Positions 27,649 through 38,106 are shown, numbered from the stretch's first letter. The stretch is 64,000 nucleotides of DNA from Paenibacillus sp. PK3_47 (GCF_023520895.1 NZ_CP026029.1:558001-622000), one strand, 5' to 3'. Program-made: numbers and translations. Notes: generated by a model from the sequence alone, not told the origin.

Positions 27649-28532
27649 CAATATTCAATCCTTTCACTGCGCCGGGCGACCAGCAGCTGATACAGTGCGG
27701 TAACAACAAGGGTGAACACAAAGATCAGGACCGCAATGGCATTGCCGTATCCGTATTTAAAGTTGGTGATGGCGTATTTGATCATGTATGTGGCCATAAC
27801 CTCGGTTGATCCGGCCGGCCCGCCCTTCGTCATAACGATGACGATATCCGCAGCTTTCATTGCACCAGCAATGGAGAGCATGATAACCACTGAAATAATA
27901 GGTACGATCAGCGGCAAAGTGATCCGTGTCGCCCGCTGAAAGCCCGTAGCGCCGTCAATCGCTGCTGCCTCATCCAATTCCCCGGGAATCGCCAGAATCG
28001 CCGCCAGCACCATTACAATGTAAAATCCGGTCCACTGCCAGGCATTGGTAATCAGAATAGAGAGCATGGCAAACCGTTCATCGGACAGCCAGTACACCGG
28101 ATCAATGCCTGCCAAACTCAGCAGCTTGTTAAACAGCCCGATATTCGGTTCATAGATGAACCCCCAGAGGATGCCGATAACCGCTGTTGACATGATCGAT
28201 GGCATAAATACAGCCGTCTTGTAGAGCCCTTTGAGCTTTTTGACATGCGAAATCAGCAGGGAAAAGAACACGATTAACGGAACCTGCACGCACACAGAGA
28301 AAAGAATAAACCAGCCGTTATTTTTCACCGAGGTCCAGAAGCGTTCATCTCCCAGTGCTTTTTCAAAATTGCTTATGCCGGCATATTTTACTGTGTCCGA
28401 AACGCCGTTCCAGCTGGTAAAGCTGTAGTAAACCGAACTGAAAATAGGATAGATAAAGAACATGATGAACAATACAAGTGCAGGAATGACGAACAGAATA
28501 AAAACCAGCGGATTTCTGAGTGCTTTGTTCAT
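27648..28532 (-). CDS. Carbohydrate ABC transporter permease, MalF type
   Basis: 294 residues, six membrane helices, EAA loop LDEAAAIDGATGFQRATRITLPL. The ATG at 28530-28532 is 5 bases after GGAGGTAG; a longer frame (MEVV) includes the ribosome site and is rejected. It follows the binding-protein gene after an intergenic hairpin terminator, and precedes its partner permease with a one-base overlap. Substrate unknown; the family imports di- and oligosaccharides. Confidence 0.93.
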   Translation of the reverse strand: MNKALRNPLVFILFVIPALVLFIMFFIYPIFSSVYYSFTSWNGVSDTVKYAGISNFEKALGDERFWTSVKNNGWFILFSVCVQVPLIVFFSLLISHVKKLKGLYKTAVFMPSIMSTAVIGILWGFIYEPNIGLFNKLLSLAGIDPVYWLSDERFAMLSILITNAWQWTGFYIVMVLAAILAIPGELDEAAAIDGATGFQRATRITLPLIVPIISVVIMLSIAGAMKAADIVIVMTKGGPAGSTEVMATYMIKYAITNFKYGYGNAIAVLIFVFTLVVTALYQLLVARRSERIEY

Positions 28533-28561
28533 GACTACCTCCAAATAGCTGAAGCATATTT

Positions 28562-28594
28562 AAAAAAAGCACCCTGGAGCAAGCACCAGGGCAC
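28562..28594 (-). terminator. Attenuating terminator between binding protein and permeases
   Basis: On the minus strand GTGCCCTGG, loop, CCAGGGTGC, then seven T. It sits between the sugar-binding protein and the permease genes and probably lowers permease expression relative to the binding protein. Confidence 0.8.
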
Positions 28595-28611
28595 ATTCAA
28601 TTTACTGCCGT

Positions 28612-30021
28612 TTATTCCACAGCCGCATTTGCTTCTTCCTGGATCTTTTGCAGGGCTTCGCCCATCTTCTCAGGTGTCGTCTGCCCGCCGATCAGGCTTT
28701 GAATCTGAATATTGCTGATTTCGGTCGTTACATCCGCCTGTACCAGGGAATCAAAGGCCGGGAACGAGGACGCCGAATTATTCAGCACAGCCACAATTTC
28801 GCTCATCAGATCATCGGTAATGTTCTCATTCAGCACATTCTGGTCAATCTTCATCGCCGGCAGCACACCGTCTTCTACCAGGCCGCGCAGCTGCATTTCT
28901 TCATTGAACATATTTTTGATAAAAGATTTCACTGCCGCCAGCTGGCGTTCATCTTCCCCTGCGGCAGCCGAGAACCCGTAGCCGTTGTTCACATCGCGCA
29001 TCAGGGCGGTCTGGTCGCCAACGCCGCCTTCGACAGCCGGAATATTGAAGAACCCTACTTTGCCGATCAGGCCTTCGCCGGACTGTCCCGGTTTGAACAC
29101 GGAGGATTTCCAGGTGCCGTCATACATCAGAATCGCTTCACCGCTGGTGAACTGTGTAGTGTACTCGGCATACTCGAAGCCAAGCTCACCTTTCTTAAAG
29201 TAGCCCTTGTCTACCCACTCCTTGTATTTCGCAAAACCTTTGATCACATTTGGATCGTTCCATTTCGCCTCACCGGTTGCAAATTTGGCAGTGATGTCCG
29301 GACCGGCGTACCGCGACCACAGATGATTTGCCAGCATCAGCGGTACCCAACCGGCTTTGGATGCGCCTGCCATTGGCACTTTACCGTCAGCTTTAATGTC
29401 GGCCAGCTGCTGCTCCAGCTCTGCAAATGTAGCTGGAGCCTGCCAGCCTTTGCTTGTATAGTACTCTTTATTGTAAAAGAACCCTTCCCCGGAGCCGCCA
29501 ATCGGCAGGCCGTAAATTTTGCCCTCATACGTAAACGGATCCAGGTTGGAGAATTTGTCTTGGATACCCAGCTCTTCGAGGATAGGGGTCAGGTCAAGCA
29601 GCTTGCCCTCTTTGGCATAAATTTTGGAGTCCGGGCTGCCGAACAGGTCAAATATTTCCGGAGGATTGCCGGCGGCCATCTCACCGCGCAGCTTTTCTTT
29701 GCGGTTCACATCTGAATCAACACCGTCCAGCTTGAACGTCAGACCGGGTACTTCTTCCTGTACTTTGCCGACGACATCCTCCAGAATGGCGAGCCGTTTC
29801 TGTTTGTCTGCACCCACCTGGGTATGGCGGATCGTCATCTCAAAAGGTTCTGTGCTTACCGGCTCTTCAGTGGCCGGGGCATTGGTTGCAGCACCGCCGT
29901 TATTTGTCGCAGCTGCCTCTCCATTATTGCCGCCGGCATTGTTGTTGTTGCCGCCACATCCGGCCAAAAGCGCAGACGTAACAAAAATCAGCGTTAACAG
30001 CAAAGTCATGCTTTTCTTCAT
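28612..30021 (-). CDS. Extracellular sugar-binding lipoprotein
   Basis: 469 residues. A lipoprotein signal with LLAGC (Cys22) is followed by a 40-residue Asn/Ala/Thr/Gly-rich spacer and a cluster-1 (MalE/UgpB-like) binding fold: KEKLRGEMAAGNPPEIFDLFG, YEGKIYGLPIGG, GEAILMYDGTWKSSVFK and a C-terminal ALQKIQEEANAAVE. First gene of the ABC transporter operon, with GGAGGG before the ATG. Aromatic sugar-stacking positions cannot be assigned by eye, so the sugar is unknown. In Paenibacillus such systems usually handle plant polysaccharide fragments. Confidence 0.93.
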   Translation of the reverse strand: MKKSMTLLLTLIFVTSALLAGCGGNNNNAGGNNGEAAATNNGGAATNAPATEEPVSTEPFEMTIRHTQVGADKQKRLAILEDVVGKVQEEVPGLTFKLDGVDSDVNRKEKLRGEMAAGNPPEIFDLFGSPDSKIYAKEGKLLDLTPILEELGIQDKFSNLDPFTYEGKIYGLPIGGSGEGFFYNKEYYTSKGWQAPATFAELEQQLADIKADGKVPMAGASKAGWVPLMLANHLWSRYAGPDITAKFATGEAKWNDPNVIKGFAKYKEWVDKGYFKKGELGFEYAEYTTQFTSGEAILMYDGTWKSSVFKPGQSGEGLIGKVGFFNIPAVEGGVGDQTALMRDVNNGYGFSAAAGEDERQLAAVKSFIKNMFNEEMQLRGLVEDGVLPAMKIDQNVLNENITDDLMSEIVAVLNNSASSFPAFDSLVQADVTTEISNIQIQSLIGGQTTPEKMGEALQKIQEEANAAVE

Positions 30022-30144
30022 TTCGGGTGACCCTCCCTATTTAATGATATCCCTTACAACTCTAATTATAGAAAACGGCATTTGTTATCGTAAGGTTAAG
30101 ATTCATCCACTATAGGGATAAAAACCTCTAATTCAAGTAAATGA

Positions 30145-30385
30145 CTAATTACCTTTCACCTTAAAATAATCCCTTAGCTTATCCGCATATACCACGCGCT
30201 CCTCTGCCGATAGGTGTCATCAGCACATGCCCCGGATTATTAGCCAGCCAATGCGAAGCAATGAAGGCAGTAATGAACTCATCCTTGTAAAATATATCCG
30301 CCGTCCTGGATTTTCCACGCTGGTTCTCCACCCCGCTAAGCAGCAGACAAAACGGACAATGATAATTTTCAGGTTCGTGTAACAT
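30145..30385 (-). pseudogene. HIT-family hydrolase gene with internal deletion
   Basis: Starting at the ATG 30383-30385 (GGAGG 9 bases upstream) the frame reads a good HIT N-terminus: CPFCLLLSG, DIFYKDEFITAFIASHWL and NNPGHVLMTP. It then breaks into IGRGARGICG and stops at 30179. In the next frame the sequence continues as LSAEERVVYADKLRDYFKVKGN and stops at 30145, which looks like the normal C-terminus of this family. The middle of the protein, including the catalytic HxHxH, is missing. About 75 codons appear deleted, out of frame, with the junction near 30205-30216. Confidence 0.8.
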
Positions 30386-30436
30386 TGCTGATAACCTCCG
30401 GTTCGTTAATGATTGTTCTCTGAATCCCTGCACACC

Positions 30437-30481
30437 AAAAAGCCGCCTCCACAGTACGCATTTACTGTAAAAACGGCTTTA
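30437..30481 (-). terminator. Terminator of pflA
   Basis: On the minus strand AAAGCCG and CGGCTTT enclose ACAGT/ACTGT and are followed by TTTTTGG. It starts 16 bp after the pflA stop. Confidence 0.8.
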
Positions 30482-30496
30482 TTCTGTAGTTAAGCA

Positions 30497-31234
30497 TCAT
30501 ACCAGAGCGGTCTGATTGCGTCCTTCTTCAATTAAGCGGTATGCGCGCTGCACTTCCTCATCGCTTGGTGAAGGCACCCCTTCAAGCTCATATGCACGGC
30601 CGAGCTCCTGCCATTTATAAATCCCCATTTGGTGATACGGCAAAATTTCAAACTTCTCGACACCTTTCAGTGTTCCGATGAACCGGCCCAGGTTCAGTAA
30701 ATCTTCTTCTTTGTCATGAATACCGGGAACATATACGTGGCGGATCCACATTTTGCGGTTATGATCGGACAGCCAGCGGGCCAGCTTCAATGTGCGTTCA
30801 TTTGATTTGCCGGTGAGCTTGATATGCGCTTCATCGTCAATATGTTTAAGATCCAGGAGGACAAGGTCGGTAACATCGAGCAAATCACTGATTTTTGAAC
30901 CGTCATTATAGCCGTTGCTGTCCAGTGTAGTATGAAGATTCCAGCGTTTCTTTACTTCAGTGAACAGGTTTTTCACAAAATGGGCCTGCAGTGTAGGCTC
31001 ACCGCCTGAGACCGTCAATCCGCCGCCGGAAGATTTATAATAATTCAGATAAGGTTCAATTTCCGCAAGTACCTGTTCAATGCTCATTTCTTTACCTTCA
31101 TTAAGACCCCAAGTATCCGGATTATGACAATATTGGCATTTCAGCAGGCAGCCCTGCATGAATAGTACGAAACGGATACCAGGTCCGTCTACGGTACCGA
31201 AGGTTTCCAAGGAATGTATATGTCCATTAGCCAT
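30497..31234 (-). CDS. pflA: Pyruvate formate-lyase activating enzyme
   Basis: 245 residues. Radical-SAM enzyme that puts the glycyl radical on PflB. The 4Fe-4S cysteines C29-x3-C33-x2-C36 are in GCLLKCQYCHNP; GGGLTVSGGEPTLQ binds SAM. The ATG at 31232-31234 has AAAGGA upstream. It is 135 bp downstream of pflB on the same strand, with only a weak hairpin between, so the two are probably cotranscribed and share the Fnr-controlled promoter. Confidence 0.96.
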   Translation of the reverse strand: MANGHIHSLETFGTVDGPGIRFVLFMQGCLLKCQYCHNPDTWGLNEGKEMSIEQVLAEIEPYLNYYKSSGGGLTVSGGEPTLQAHFVKNLFTEVKKRWNLHTTLDSNGYNDGSKISDLLDVTDLVLLDLKHIDDEAHIKLTGKSNERTLKLARWLSDHNRKMWIRHVYVPGIHDKEEDLLNLGRFIGTLKGVEKFEILPYHQMGIYKWQELGRAYELEGVPSPSDEEVQRAYRLIEEGRNQTALV

Positions 31235-31289
31235 TAGGATGACATCCTTTCCATAAAACTTAAAATTTTAATCAATTTTCAGCAAGATT

Positions 31290-31316
31290 TTACCGCCCCT
31301 GAACCAAGGGCGGTAT
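31290..31316. other. GC-rich hairpin between pflB and pflA
   Basis: ACCGCCC and GGGCGGT with a 10-base loop. The T-run after it is poor on both strands, so it may be an RNA stability element or a weak terminator that tunes pflA relative to pflB. Confidence 0.5.
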
Positions 31317-31369
31317 CACCTCACTGCTATTTCACTTTATACAGGAACTGTCGTACACAGTTCAATCAA

Positions 31370-33631
31370 TTACATTGTACCGTGGAACGTACGGTTGATA
31401 ACATCCAGCTGTTGTTCGCGGGTCAGCTTGATGAAGTTAACAGCATAGCCGGATACACGGACAGTCAATTGCGGATAGTTCTCAGGGTGATCCATAGCAT
31501 CGATCAGCTGTTCACGGTTAAATACGTTAACGTTCAAGTGCTGAGCGTTGTTGTGGAAGTATCCGTCCATCATGAATACCAGGTTGGACTTCCGGGATTC
31601 TTCGTCTTTACCCAGCGCCTTAGGAACGATAGAGAACGTGTTGGAGATACCGTCTTGGGCATCTGAGTAAGGCAGCTTCGCAACAGAGTTCAAGGAAGCC
31701 AGTGCGCCTTTTTTGTCACGTCCGTGCATTGGGTTAGCACCTGGAGCGAACGGTTCACCTTTCTTGCGTCCGTCAGGAGTAGTACCGGTCTTCTTACCAT
31801 ATACCACGTTCGAAGTGATCGTCAGTACCGATTGAGTCGGCATAGCATCACGGTAAGTTTTGTGTTTGCGGATCATCGACATAAAGGTTTCAACCAGTTC
31901 AACAGCGATGCTGTCAACAGCGTCATCGTTGTTGCCGTAGCAAGGGAATTCACCTTCAGTTTCGAAGTCGATAGCGATACCTTGTTCGTTGCGGATCGGT
32001 TTAACCTTCGCGTATTTAATTGCGCTCAGGGAGTCAGCAGCAACGGACAGACCAGCGATACCGCAAGCCATTGTACGCAGGATGTCGCGGTCATGCAGCG
32101 CCATTTCAATGCGTTCGTAAGAATATTTGTCATGCATATAGTGGATGATGTTCAGGGTGTTGACATAAGTCTTGGCCAGCCACTCCATCATCGGTTTGAA
32201 GCGTTTCATTACTTCGTTGTAGTCGAGATACTCGGAAGTGATTGCAGGGAATTCAGGTCCAACTTGTGCTCCGGACTTCTCGTCTACACCGCCATTGATT
32301 GCATACAGCAGAGCTTTGGCCAGGTTAGCACGGGCACCGAAGAACTGCATTTGTTTACCGATACGCATTGGGGATACGCAGCAGGCAATCGCGTAATCTT
32401 CACCCCAGTATGGACGCATTACATCATCATTCTCATATTGGATCGCGCTTGTCTCGATAGAAACCTTGGCGCAATATTTCTTGAAGCCTTCAGGCAGTCT
32501 TTCGGACCACAGTACAGTCAGGTTCGGTTCTGGTGCAGGTCCCAGATTGTACAGGGTATGCAGGAAGCGGAAGCTGTTCTTGGTAACGCGTGTTGTTCCG
32601 TCTTCAGCCATACCGCCGATGGATTCCGTTACCCAGGTAGGGTCACCGGAGAACAATTCGTTATAGTCAGGCGTACGCAGGAATTTCACGATACGCAGCT
32701 TCATTACAAAGTGGTCAACAATTTCTTGTGCTTGCTCTTCAGTAAGAGTGCCTTCTTCAAAGTCGCGTTGTGCATAGATGTCGAGGAAGGAGGATACGCG
32801 GCCCAGGGACATTGCGGCACCGTTTTGCTCTTTAACTGCTGCCAGGTAACCGAAATATACCCATTGAGTAGCTTCCTTGAAGTTGTTCGCCGGTTTGGAG
32901 ATATCCATACCGTGAGCGGCAGCCATTTCTTTCAGCTCGCCCAGAGCGCGGATTTGCTCTGACAGCTCTTCGCGCAGGCGGATTACTTCTTCAGTCATGG
33001 AATCCACTTCAAGCTCGGTCAATTGCTGTTTCTTGTCTTTGATCAGGAAGTCGATACCGTACAGGGCAACACGGCGGTAGTCGCCGATGATGCGTCCGCG
33101 GCCGTAAGCATCAGGAAGACCTGTGATAACGCCCGATTTACGCACGGCTCTCATTTCTGGTGTATATGCATCAAATACGCCTTGGTTATGCGTTTTGCGG
33201 ATATTCGTGAACATTTCGATCATGTTGTTCGGAAGCTCGAAGCCGTAAGCTTTGGTGGCGTCGATCATCATCTTGATACCGCCGAACGGTTGAATGGAAC
33301 GTCTGAAAGGTGCATCAGTCTGTACGCCTACAATTTGTTCCTTTTCCTTATCGATATAGCCAGGTGCGTGGGAAGTAATCGTGGAGACAGTGTCCAGAGA
33401 AACGTCCCATACTCCGCCTCTTTCTCTTTCTTCCTTGCTCAGCTGGGAGATAATCTTCCACAGTTCAGTAGTGTTGCTGGTAGGACCTACGAGGAAATCT
33501 TCGTTTCCTTCATAAGGCTTGATGTTCTTGGAAATAAATTCGTTTACGTCAACTTTCTTGGACCATTTGCCTTTTACAAAACTTCTCCAACCCGATTTCA
33601 CTTCTTGTACATCTTTTTCAATCACCGACAT
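31370..33631 (-). CDS. pflB: Formate C-acetyltransferase (pyruvate formate-lyase)
   Basis: 753 residues. Splits pyruvate with CoA into acetyl-CoA and formate during anaerobic growth. The adjacent active-site cysteines are in AIACCVSPM (near residue 415) and the glycyl-radical site is RVSGYAVNF with Gly728. The ATG at 33629-33631 is 8 bases after GGAGG; a longer frame includes the ribosome site. It lies between adhE and pflA, all on the minus strand. Two Fnr boxes and a Rex-like site lie upstream, so oxygen and NADH/NAD control are expected. Confidence 0.97.
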   Translation of the reverse strand: MSVIEKDVQEVKSGWRSFVKGKWSKKVDVNEFISKNIKPYEGNEDFLVGPTSNTTELWKIISQLSKEERERGGVWDVSLDTVSTITSHAPGYIDKEKEQIVGVQTDAPFRRSIQPFGGIKMMIDATKAYGFELPNNMIEMFTNIRKTHNQGVFDAYTPEMRAVRKSGVITGLPDAYGRGRIIGDYRRVALYGIDFLIKDKKQQLTELEVDSMTEEVIRLREELSEQIRALGELKEMAAAHGMDISKPANNFKEATQWVYFGYLAAVKEQNGAAMSLGRVSSFLDIYAQRDFEEGTLTEEQAQEIVDHFVMKLRIVKFLRTPDYNELFSGDPTWVTESIGGMAEDGTTRVTKNSFRFLHTLYNLGPAPEPNLTVLWSERLPEGFKKYCAKVSIETSAIQYENDDVMRPYWGEDYAIACCVSPMRIGKQMQFFGARANLAKALLYAINGGVDEKSGAQVGPEFPAITSEYLDYNEVMKRFKPMMEWLAKTYVNTLNIIHYMHDKYSYERIEMALHDRDILRTMACGIAGLSVAADSLSAIKYAKVKPIRNEQGIAIDFETEGEFPCYGNNDDAVDSIAVELVETFMSMIRKHKTYRDAMPTQSVLTITSNVVYGKKTGTTPDGRKKGEPFAPGANPMHGRDKKGALASLNSVAKLPYSDAQDGISNTFSIVPKALGKDEESRKSNLVFMMDGYFHNNAQHLNVNVFNREQLIDAMDHPENYPQLTVRVSGYAVNFIKLTREQQLDVINRTFHGTM

Positions 33632-33718
33632 GCTAAATCCCTCCATTTATATTTATTATATTTGTAGAGATCGCGGGCTTGAAGGTTAATCCCGTGTCTC
33701 GTGATCCCAACGCTATAG

Positions 33719-33736
33719 TTGTTATAAAATTCACAA
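33719..33736. promoter_or_regulatory. Possible Rex box upstream of pflB
   Basis: Minus strand TTGTGAA-TTTT-ATAACAA resembles the Rex site TTGTGAANNNNTTCACAA with two mismatches in one arm. It would lie about 30-50 bases downstream of the start site inferred from the Fnr boxes, a position suited to repression. No rex gene is in the window. Confidence 0.4.
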
Positions 33737-33773
33737 TCGTATCTGTATAACTGGGACCGTTCTTTATATAAAC

Positions 33774-33836
33774 ATTTTAGTTTATTTTCTGAAAAAGGAC
33801 TGTGACAAATATCACCTTTCCGGTGATATTTGTCAC
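33774..33836 (-). promoter_or_regulatory. Fnr-activated promoter of pflB with double Fnr site
   Basis: Two Fnr half-palindromes, GTGACAAATATCAC and GTGATATTTGTCAC, form a perfect 15-bp-arm inverted repeat (33802-33836, loop TTTCC). The proximal box is centred at 33808.5; a -10 box TAAAAT lies at 33774-33779, so the start would be near 33767 and the box near -41.5, the standard class II activator position. The second box lies 21 bp further, two helical turns. Confidence 0.8.
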
Positions 33837-33891
33837 TTCCTTTACGTCCCATAACAACCATTAAACTAATTTTCTATATAACAATCGCCAA

Positions 33892-36513
33892 TTAATTATC
33901 GAATCTTCCGTAGAACGCGTTGCGGTACACATCAGCCAGCTCACTTACCAGCGGCAGCTTAGGGTTGGCAGTAGTACATTGGTCTTCAAATGCACGGTCA
34001 GCCAGGTAGTCTACGCGCGATTCAAAATCCTTAGGATCAAAACCGAGCTGCTGGAACGACTCTTCGATGCCCAGCTTCTTGTTCATTTCACGGATTGCAT
34101 TGATCAGGCTTGTTACACCTTCTTCTGTAGTACGGGCAGGCAATCCAAGAATACGGGCAATTTCGGCATAACGCTCGTCAGCTACGAAGTGCGAGTATTT
34201 AGGGAACGAAGCGAACTTCGTAGGTTTTTTGGCATTGTAACGGATAACGTGCGGCATCAGGATCGCATTTGTACGGCCGTGTGCCGTATGGTATTGACCG
34301 CCCCATTTGTGCGCCAAGCTGTGGTTAATACCCAGGAACGCGTTAGCAAACGCCATACCGGCAAGTGTCGAAGCATTGTGCATTTTTTCACGCGCCAGTT
34401 TATCACCAGTAAGCGCCGATTTCTCAAGGTACTGGAATACCAGCTGAATCGCTTTGATTGCCAGACCGTCGGAGTAGTCACTGGCCATTACCGATACATA
34501 AGCTTCAATAGCGTGAGTCAGTACGTCCATACCTGTATCTGCAACAGCAGTTCTTGGCAGACTGTATACAAATTCCGGATCAACGATCGCTACGTCTGGA
34601 GTCAGTTCATAGTCAGCCAGCGGATATTTGGTGTTGGCACCGGCAGTTTTGTCGGTGATAACTGCGAACGAGGTCACTTCCGAACCTGTACCCGAAGTTG
34701 TCGGGATGGCAACGAATTTCGCCTTTTTGCCCAGGGTAGGGTATTTGTACACGCGTTTGCGGATATCCATGAATTTTTGTTTCAGGTTATTGAAGTCTAC
34801 ATCCGGATGTTCGTAGAACAGCCACATTCCTTTGGCAGCGTCCATCGGTGAACCGCCGCCCAGTGCGATAATGCAGTCCGGCTGGAATCTGTTCATCATA
34901 GCGGTACCTTTCTCCACGGTAGTGGTCGAAGGATCCGGTTCAACTTCCGAGAACACTTCAATCGCTACAGGAGTCTGGCGTTGGCGCAGATAGTGCTCAA
35001 CTCTTTCAACATATCCCAATTTAACCATCATTGGGTCAGTGATAATGGCTACACGTGTGATATCAGGCATTTTGGCCAGGTATTGAGTGGATCCCTTTTC
35101 GAAGTAGATCTTGTCAGGTACTTTAAACCATTGCATATTCACGGTACGACGATTCACCCTTTTCACGTTGATCAGATTGATGGCAGTAACGTTCTGCGAT
35201 ACCGAGTTGCGTCCATAAGATCCGCAGCCCAGGGTCAGCGAAGGGATATTCGTGTTGTAAATGTCGCCGATTGCGCCATGTGTCGAAGGCGAGTTGACGA
35301 GGATACGTCCGGTTTGCAGGCGGTTCGAGAATTTCATGATCACTTCTTCATTATTGGAATGGATCGCCGAGCTGTGGCCCATACCGCCAAATTCAACGAT
35401 CTCGGCAGCGCGTTCGATACCTTGGTCAGCATTTTTCACCTTGTAGCAGGCCAGAACCGGGCTCAGCTTCTCAGCCGACAGCGGATATTTAGGGCCTACG
35501 CCTTCGATTTCAGCAACCAGAATCTTCGTTCCGGCTGGTACCTGGATACCGCACATCTCAGCAATTTTCACTGCCGATTGGCCTACGATTGCCGGGTTAA
35601 CTGCACATTTCTCTACGTTCATCGCGCCGTTAGTCAGCTTGGCAGCTTCATCTTTATTGACAAAGTAGCAGCCGTTCGCGATCATTTTCTTTTTCACTTG
35701 GTCAAAAATTGCATCTTCTATAATAACGGCTTGCTCAGAGGCGCAGATCATACCGTTATCGAATGTTTTGGAAAGGATGATATCCGTTACCGCCTGATCA
35801 ATATCTGCACTCTTCTCAATGAAGGCCGGTACGTTACCAGGACCTACGCCAAGAGCCGGTTTGCCGCAGCTGTATGCTGCCTTAACCATTGCCGATCCGC
35901 CTGTAGCCAGAATCAGTGCAACGTCCGGATTGTTCATCAGTGCGTTCGTTTTGTCCATCGTCGGCATTTCAATCCATTGAATGCAGTTTTCAGGAGCACC
36001 TGCTTTGACTGCTGCATCGTGCAGAATCTTAGCTGCTGCAGCGCTGCACTCTTGCGCGGACGGGTGGAAACCGAATATAATAGGGTTACGTGTCTTAGCG
36101 GCAATCAGAGCTTTAAACATCGTGGTGGATGTTGGGTTGGTTACCGGTGTGATGCCCATTACAATTCCGACTGGTTCAGCAATCTTTTGGAAGTTGTCGT
36201 AGGGGTTATCCTCAATAACTCCTACGGTTTTGTCATACTTGATTCCGTGCCAGATATATTCTGTTGAGAAGATGTTCTTCGTAATTTTGTCTTCGTATAC
36301 TCCGCGGCCTGTTTCTTCGACAGCCAATTTTGCCAGGTACATGTGTTTGTCGAGACCTGCCAGAGCCATTGCATGAACGATTGTGTTAACCTGCTCCTGG
36401 TCAAGCGCCATATACGCTTCCTGAGCTTTCTTTGCTTTATCCACCAATGTCTGAATATACTCTTCAGCGGTGGTCTGTTTCACTTGGGCGGCGACTTCGT
36501 TCTTTACTGCCAT
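33892..36513 (-). CDS. adhE: Bifunctional acetaldehyde-CoA/alcohol dehydrogenase
   Basis: 873 residues. Reduces acetyl-CoA to ethanol in two NADH-dependent steps. The N-terminal aldehyde dehydrogenase half (to about residue 450) has the nucleophile Cys in [11 protein letters not shown] near 256; the linker [15 protein letters not shown] leads to an iron-dependent alcohol dehydrogenase half with [10 protein letters not shown] and the iron ligands in [19 protein letters not shown] and TAHGRTNA. The ATG at 36511-36513 follows AGGAGG. Its own promoter has an Fnr box and a cre-like site. It precedes pflB and pflA on the same strand; together they supply acetyl-CoA and dispose of NADH. Confidence 0.97.
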   Translation of the reverse strand: MAVKNEVAAQVKQTTAEEYIQTLVDKAKKAQEAYMALDQEQVNTIVHAMALAGLDKHMYLAKLAVEETGRGVYEDKITKNIFSTEYIWHGIKYDKTVGVIEDNPYDNFQKIAEPVGIVMGITPVTNPTSTTMFKALIAAKTRNPIIFGFHPSAQECSAAAAKILHDAAVKAGAPENCIQWIEMPTMDKTNALMNNPDVALILATGGSAMVKAAYSCGKPALGVGPGNVPAFIEKSADIDQAVTDIILSKTFDNGMICASEQAVIIEDAIFDQVKKKMIANGCYFVNKDEAAKLTNGAMNVEKCAVNPAIVGQSAVKIAEMCGIQVPAGTKILVAEIEGVGPKYPLSAEKLSPVLACYKVKNADQGIERAAEIVEFGGMGHSSAIHSNNEEVIMKFSNRLQTGRILVNSPSTHGAIGDIYNTNIPSLTLGCGSYGRNSVSQNVTAINLINVKRVNRRTVNMQWFKVPDKIYFEKGSTQYLAKMPDITRVAIITDPMMVKLGYVERVEHYLRQRQTPVAIEVFSEVEPDPSTTTVEKGTAMMNRFQPDCIIALGGGSPMDAAKGMWLFYEHPDVDFNNLKQKFMDIRKRVYKYPTLGKKAKFVAIPTTSGTGSEVTSFAVITDKTAGANTKYPLADYELTPDVAIVDPEFVYSLPRTAVADTGMDVLTHAIEAYVSVMASDYSDGLAIKAIQLVFQYLEKSALTGDKLAREKMHNASTLAGMAFANAFLGINHSLAHKWGGQYHTAHGRTNAILMPHVIRYNAKKPTKFASFPKYSHFVADERYAEIARILGLPARTTEEGVTSLINAIREMNKKLGIEESFQQLGFDPKDFESRVDYLADRAFEDQCTTANPKLPLVSELADVYRNAFYGRFDN

Positions 36514-36561
36514 CTCCCTCGTCCTCCTGTCAATTTTTAGGTTGTTTTTCTCTACACGTTT

Positions 36562-36604
36562 ATCTTATCACATCCCCTTCGGGTTGTATAGTGAATTCTT
36601 TCAC
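36562..36604 (-). promoter_or_regulatory. Fnr-activated promoter of adhE
   Basis: GTGA-ATTCTT-TCAC (36591-36604) matches the Fnr consensus core. A -10-like TAAGAT (36562-36567) puts the start near 36555 and the box near -42. Confidence 0.7.
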
Positions 36605-36631
36605 AAAGTTTAAAGTTTTTTTGATTTGTTT

Positions 36632-36645
36632 TCAAAGCGCTTACA
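36632..36645. promoter_or_regulatory. cre-like catabolite site upstream of adhE
   Basis: Minus strand TGTAAGCGCTTTGA differs from the CcpA consensus TGWAANCGNTNWCA at one position. It lies about 80 bp upstream of the inferred adhE start. Confidence 0.5.
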
Positions 36646-36934
36646 TTCGATCATATTCAGGCTGATATTACATTTATTGGGCTGCCACCCATGAATACAT
36701 GCTCATACAAGAAATAATAATACTTAAAATCTAAGATTTTACAGAGAAAGCCGACTCTTTTTGCGGAATCAATACGTCCGGGGGTCTGCACTACTTTGTG
36801 CAATAGATTTATTTAAAAACACCGAGAATTCCTCTCTATTGTGTTTCGTGCGCATTTTTACACGGATCCCCCCCGCCCACTGAAGCGGAAAAAGATCCTC
36901 TTCCTTCTTTAGTCCGGCCAACTTTATCTATTAT
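36646..36934. other. Spacer upstream of adhE without a recognised gene
   Basis: AT-rich sequence with no ORF having a ribosome site; I see nothing further that I can name apart from a C-run at 36867-36875. Confidence 0.6.
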
Positions 36935-36985
36935 AAATAGCGGCAGCCAGGGACGAGAGAGTCTTGCCCCGGACTGCCGCTATTT
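36935..36985 (-). terminator. Terminator of the esterase gene
   Basis: AAATAGCGGCAG and CTGCCGCTATTT form a perfect 12-bp stem with inner pairs; T-rich on both sides. It lies about 90 bp past the esterase stop. Confidence 0.75.
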
Positions 36986-37076
36986 TAATGAGTTAATATA
37001 TTCTCTTAGTATCGGTCACTCTAGCTTGCACAAGCGAACTGAAGTCCCTTCGCTCCGCAGTGTCAGAAAGGTCAAA

Positions 37077-37874
37077 CTATTTTGTATACCCGCCCAGCTG
37101 AAGCCAGGAAGCACAGGCGTCAGTCCATCCGCGTGTATGAGGCTCTTCATCTGCCAGTCCGAGACCATGGCGGCCATGGGCATATACATGCAGGTCAAAC
37201 GGAATCTCATGGCGTCTTAATGCAGCTGCGAACAGGAGACTGTTCTCTACAGGAACGGAGGCATCATCCGAGGTATGCCACAGGAATGCCGGCGGAGTAT
37301 CTGCAGTGACCTGCAGTTCACTGCTGAGCCGGTTGGCCATTTCCTTATCCGGATTCTCACCAAGAAGATTGCCTTTCGAGCCCTGGTGCGTAAATTCCTC
37401 CCCCATTGTAATGACTGGATAACAAAGAATCATAAAATCGGGACGGCTGGAATACCTTTCTAACGGCTCAGCTGCCTCAGCCTGCCCCCGGTCAAACAAT
37501 ACTCCCGCAGCAGAGGCCAGATGCCCTCCGGCAGAAAAGCCGAGAATGCCCAGTCTGTCCGGATCAACGCCATATTCATCTGCACGGGACCGGATGGTGC
37601 GCAGCGCTCTCTGGGCATCATGCAGCGCGCTTGGGTACTTATAGGGTGCTACACGGTACCGCAGGACAAAAGCCGAGATTCCCAGCGTATTCAGCCACTC
37701 CGCCACCGGCTGGCCTTCATGATGAGCCCGCATCCCGTAGCCGCCTCCAGGACACACCAGAACAGCCGCGTTACCTTTCCCTTCTACGAGATACGGCGTA
37801 ATTGCCGGAAGATCCTCCGGACTGTCACCGAGCGAGCCCGGAGTTCCCCCGGGCCATAGCAATAATGTTTCCAT
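37077..37874 (-). CDS. Alpha/beta hydrolase, acetyl-esterase-like
   Basis: 265 residues. Serine esterase of the BD-FAE/acetyl xylan esterase-like group: oxyanion motif CPGGGYGMRA, nucleophile elbow GFSAGGH (Ser near residue 115), acid in HTSDDASVPVENS and the catalytic His in HGRHGLGL. No signal peptide, so it acts inside the cell, perhaps on acetylated oligosaccharides taken up by ABC systems such as that at 26.8-30.0 kb; this role is inferred. The ATG at 37872-37874 is 6 bases after GAGGG; an ATG two codons earlier abuts it. Confidence 0.88.
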   Translation of the reverse strand: METLLLWPGGTPGSLGDSPEDLPAITPYLVEGKGNAAVLVCPGGGYGMRAHHEGQPVAEWLNTLGISAFVLRYRVAPYKYPSALHDAQRALRTIRSRADEYGVDPDRLGILGFSAGGHLASAAGVLFDRGQAEAAEPLERYSSRPDFMILCYPVITMGEEFTHQGSKGNLLGENPDKEMANRLSSELQVTADTPPAFLWHTSDDASVPVENSLLFAAALRRHEIPFDLHVYAHGRHGLGLADEEPHTRGWTDACASWLQLGGYTK

Positions 37875-38106
37875 CTTCATCCCTCAGGCTTTCCTCAATA
37901 TTAAATAACATAAATGAAAGCAGTTACACACTTCCTGTCCATAAGTCTAACAAGGTCTTATCGTTCATGCAATCACTTGCTGCCCTCAACAAGACAAAAT
38001 TCCTTTATGGTGTCCATCACCGAAAACAACTGTTATAATAAGCATCAATCCCAGTAATCCGGCCTCTGCTGGAGCAGGAAATCATGCTAAATATCATCGT
38101 TTCGAA

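Noticed and set aside
31724-32962. 412-codon plus-strand open frame
   Set aside because: Antisense to pflB; a by-product of codon bias.
34981-36267. 428-codon plus-strand open frame
   Set aside because: Antisense to adhE, no ribosome site, no recognisable protein.
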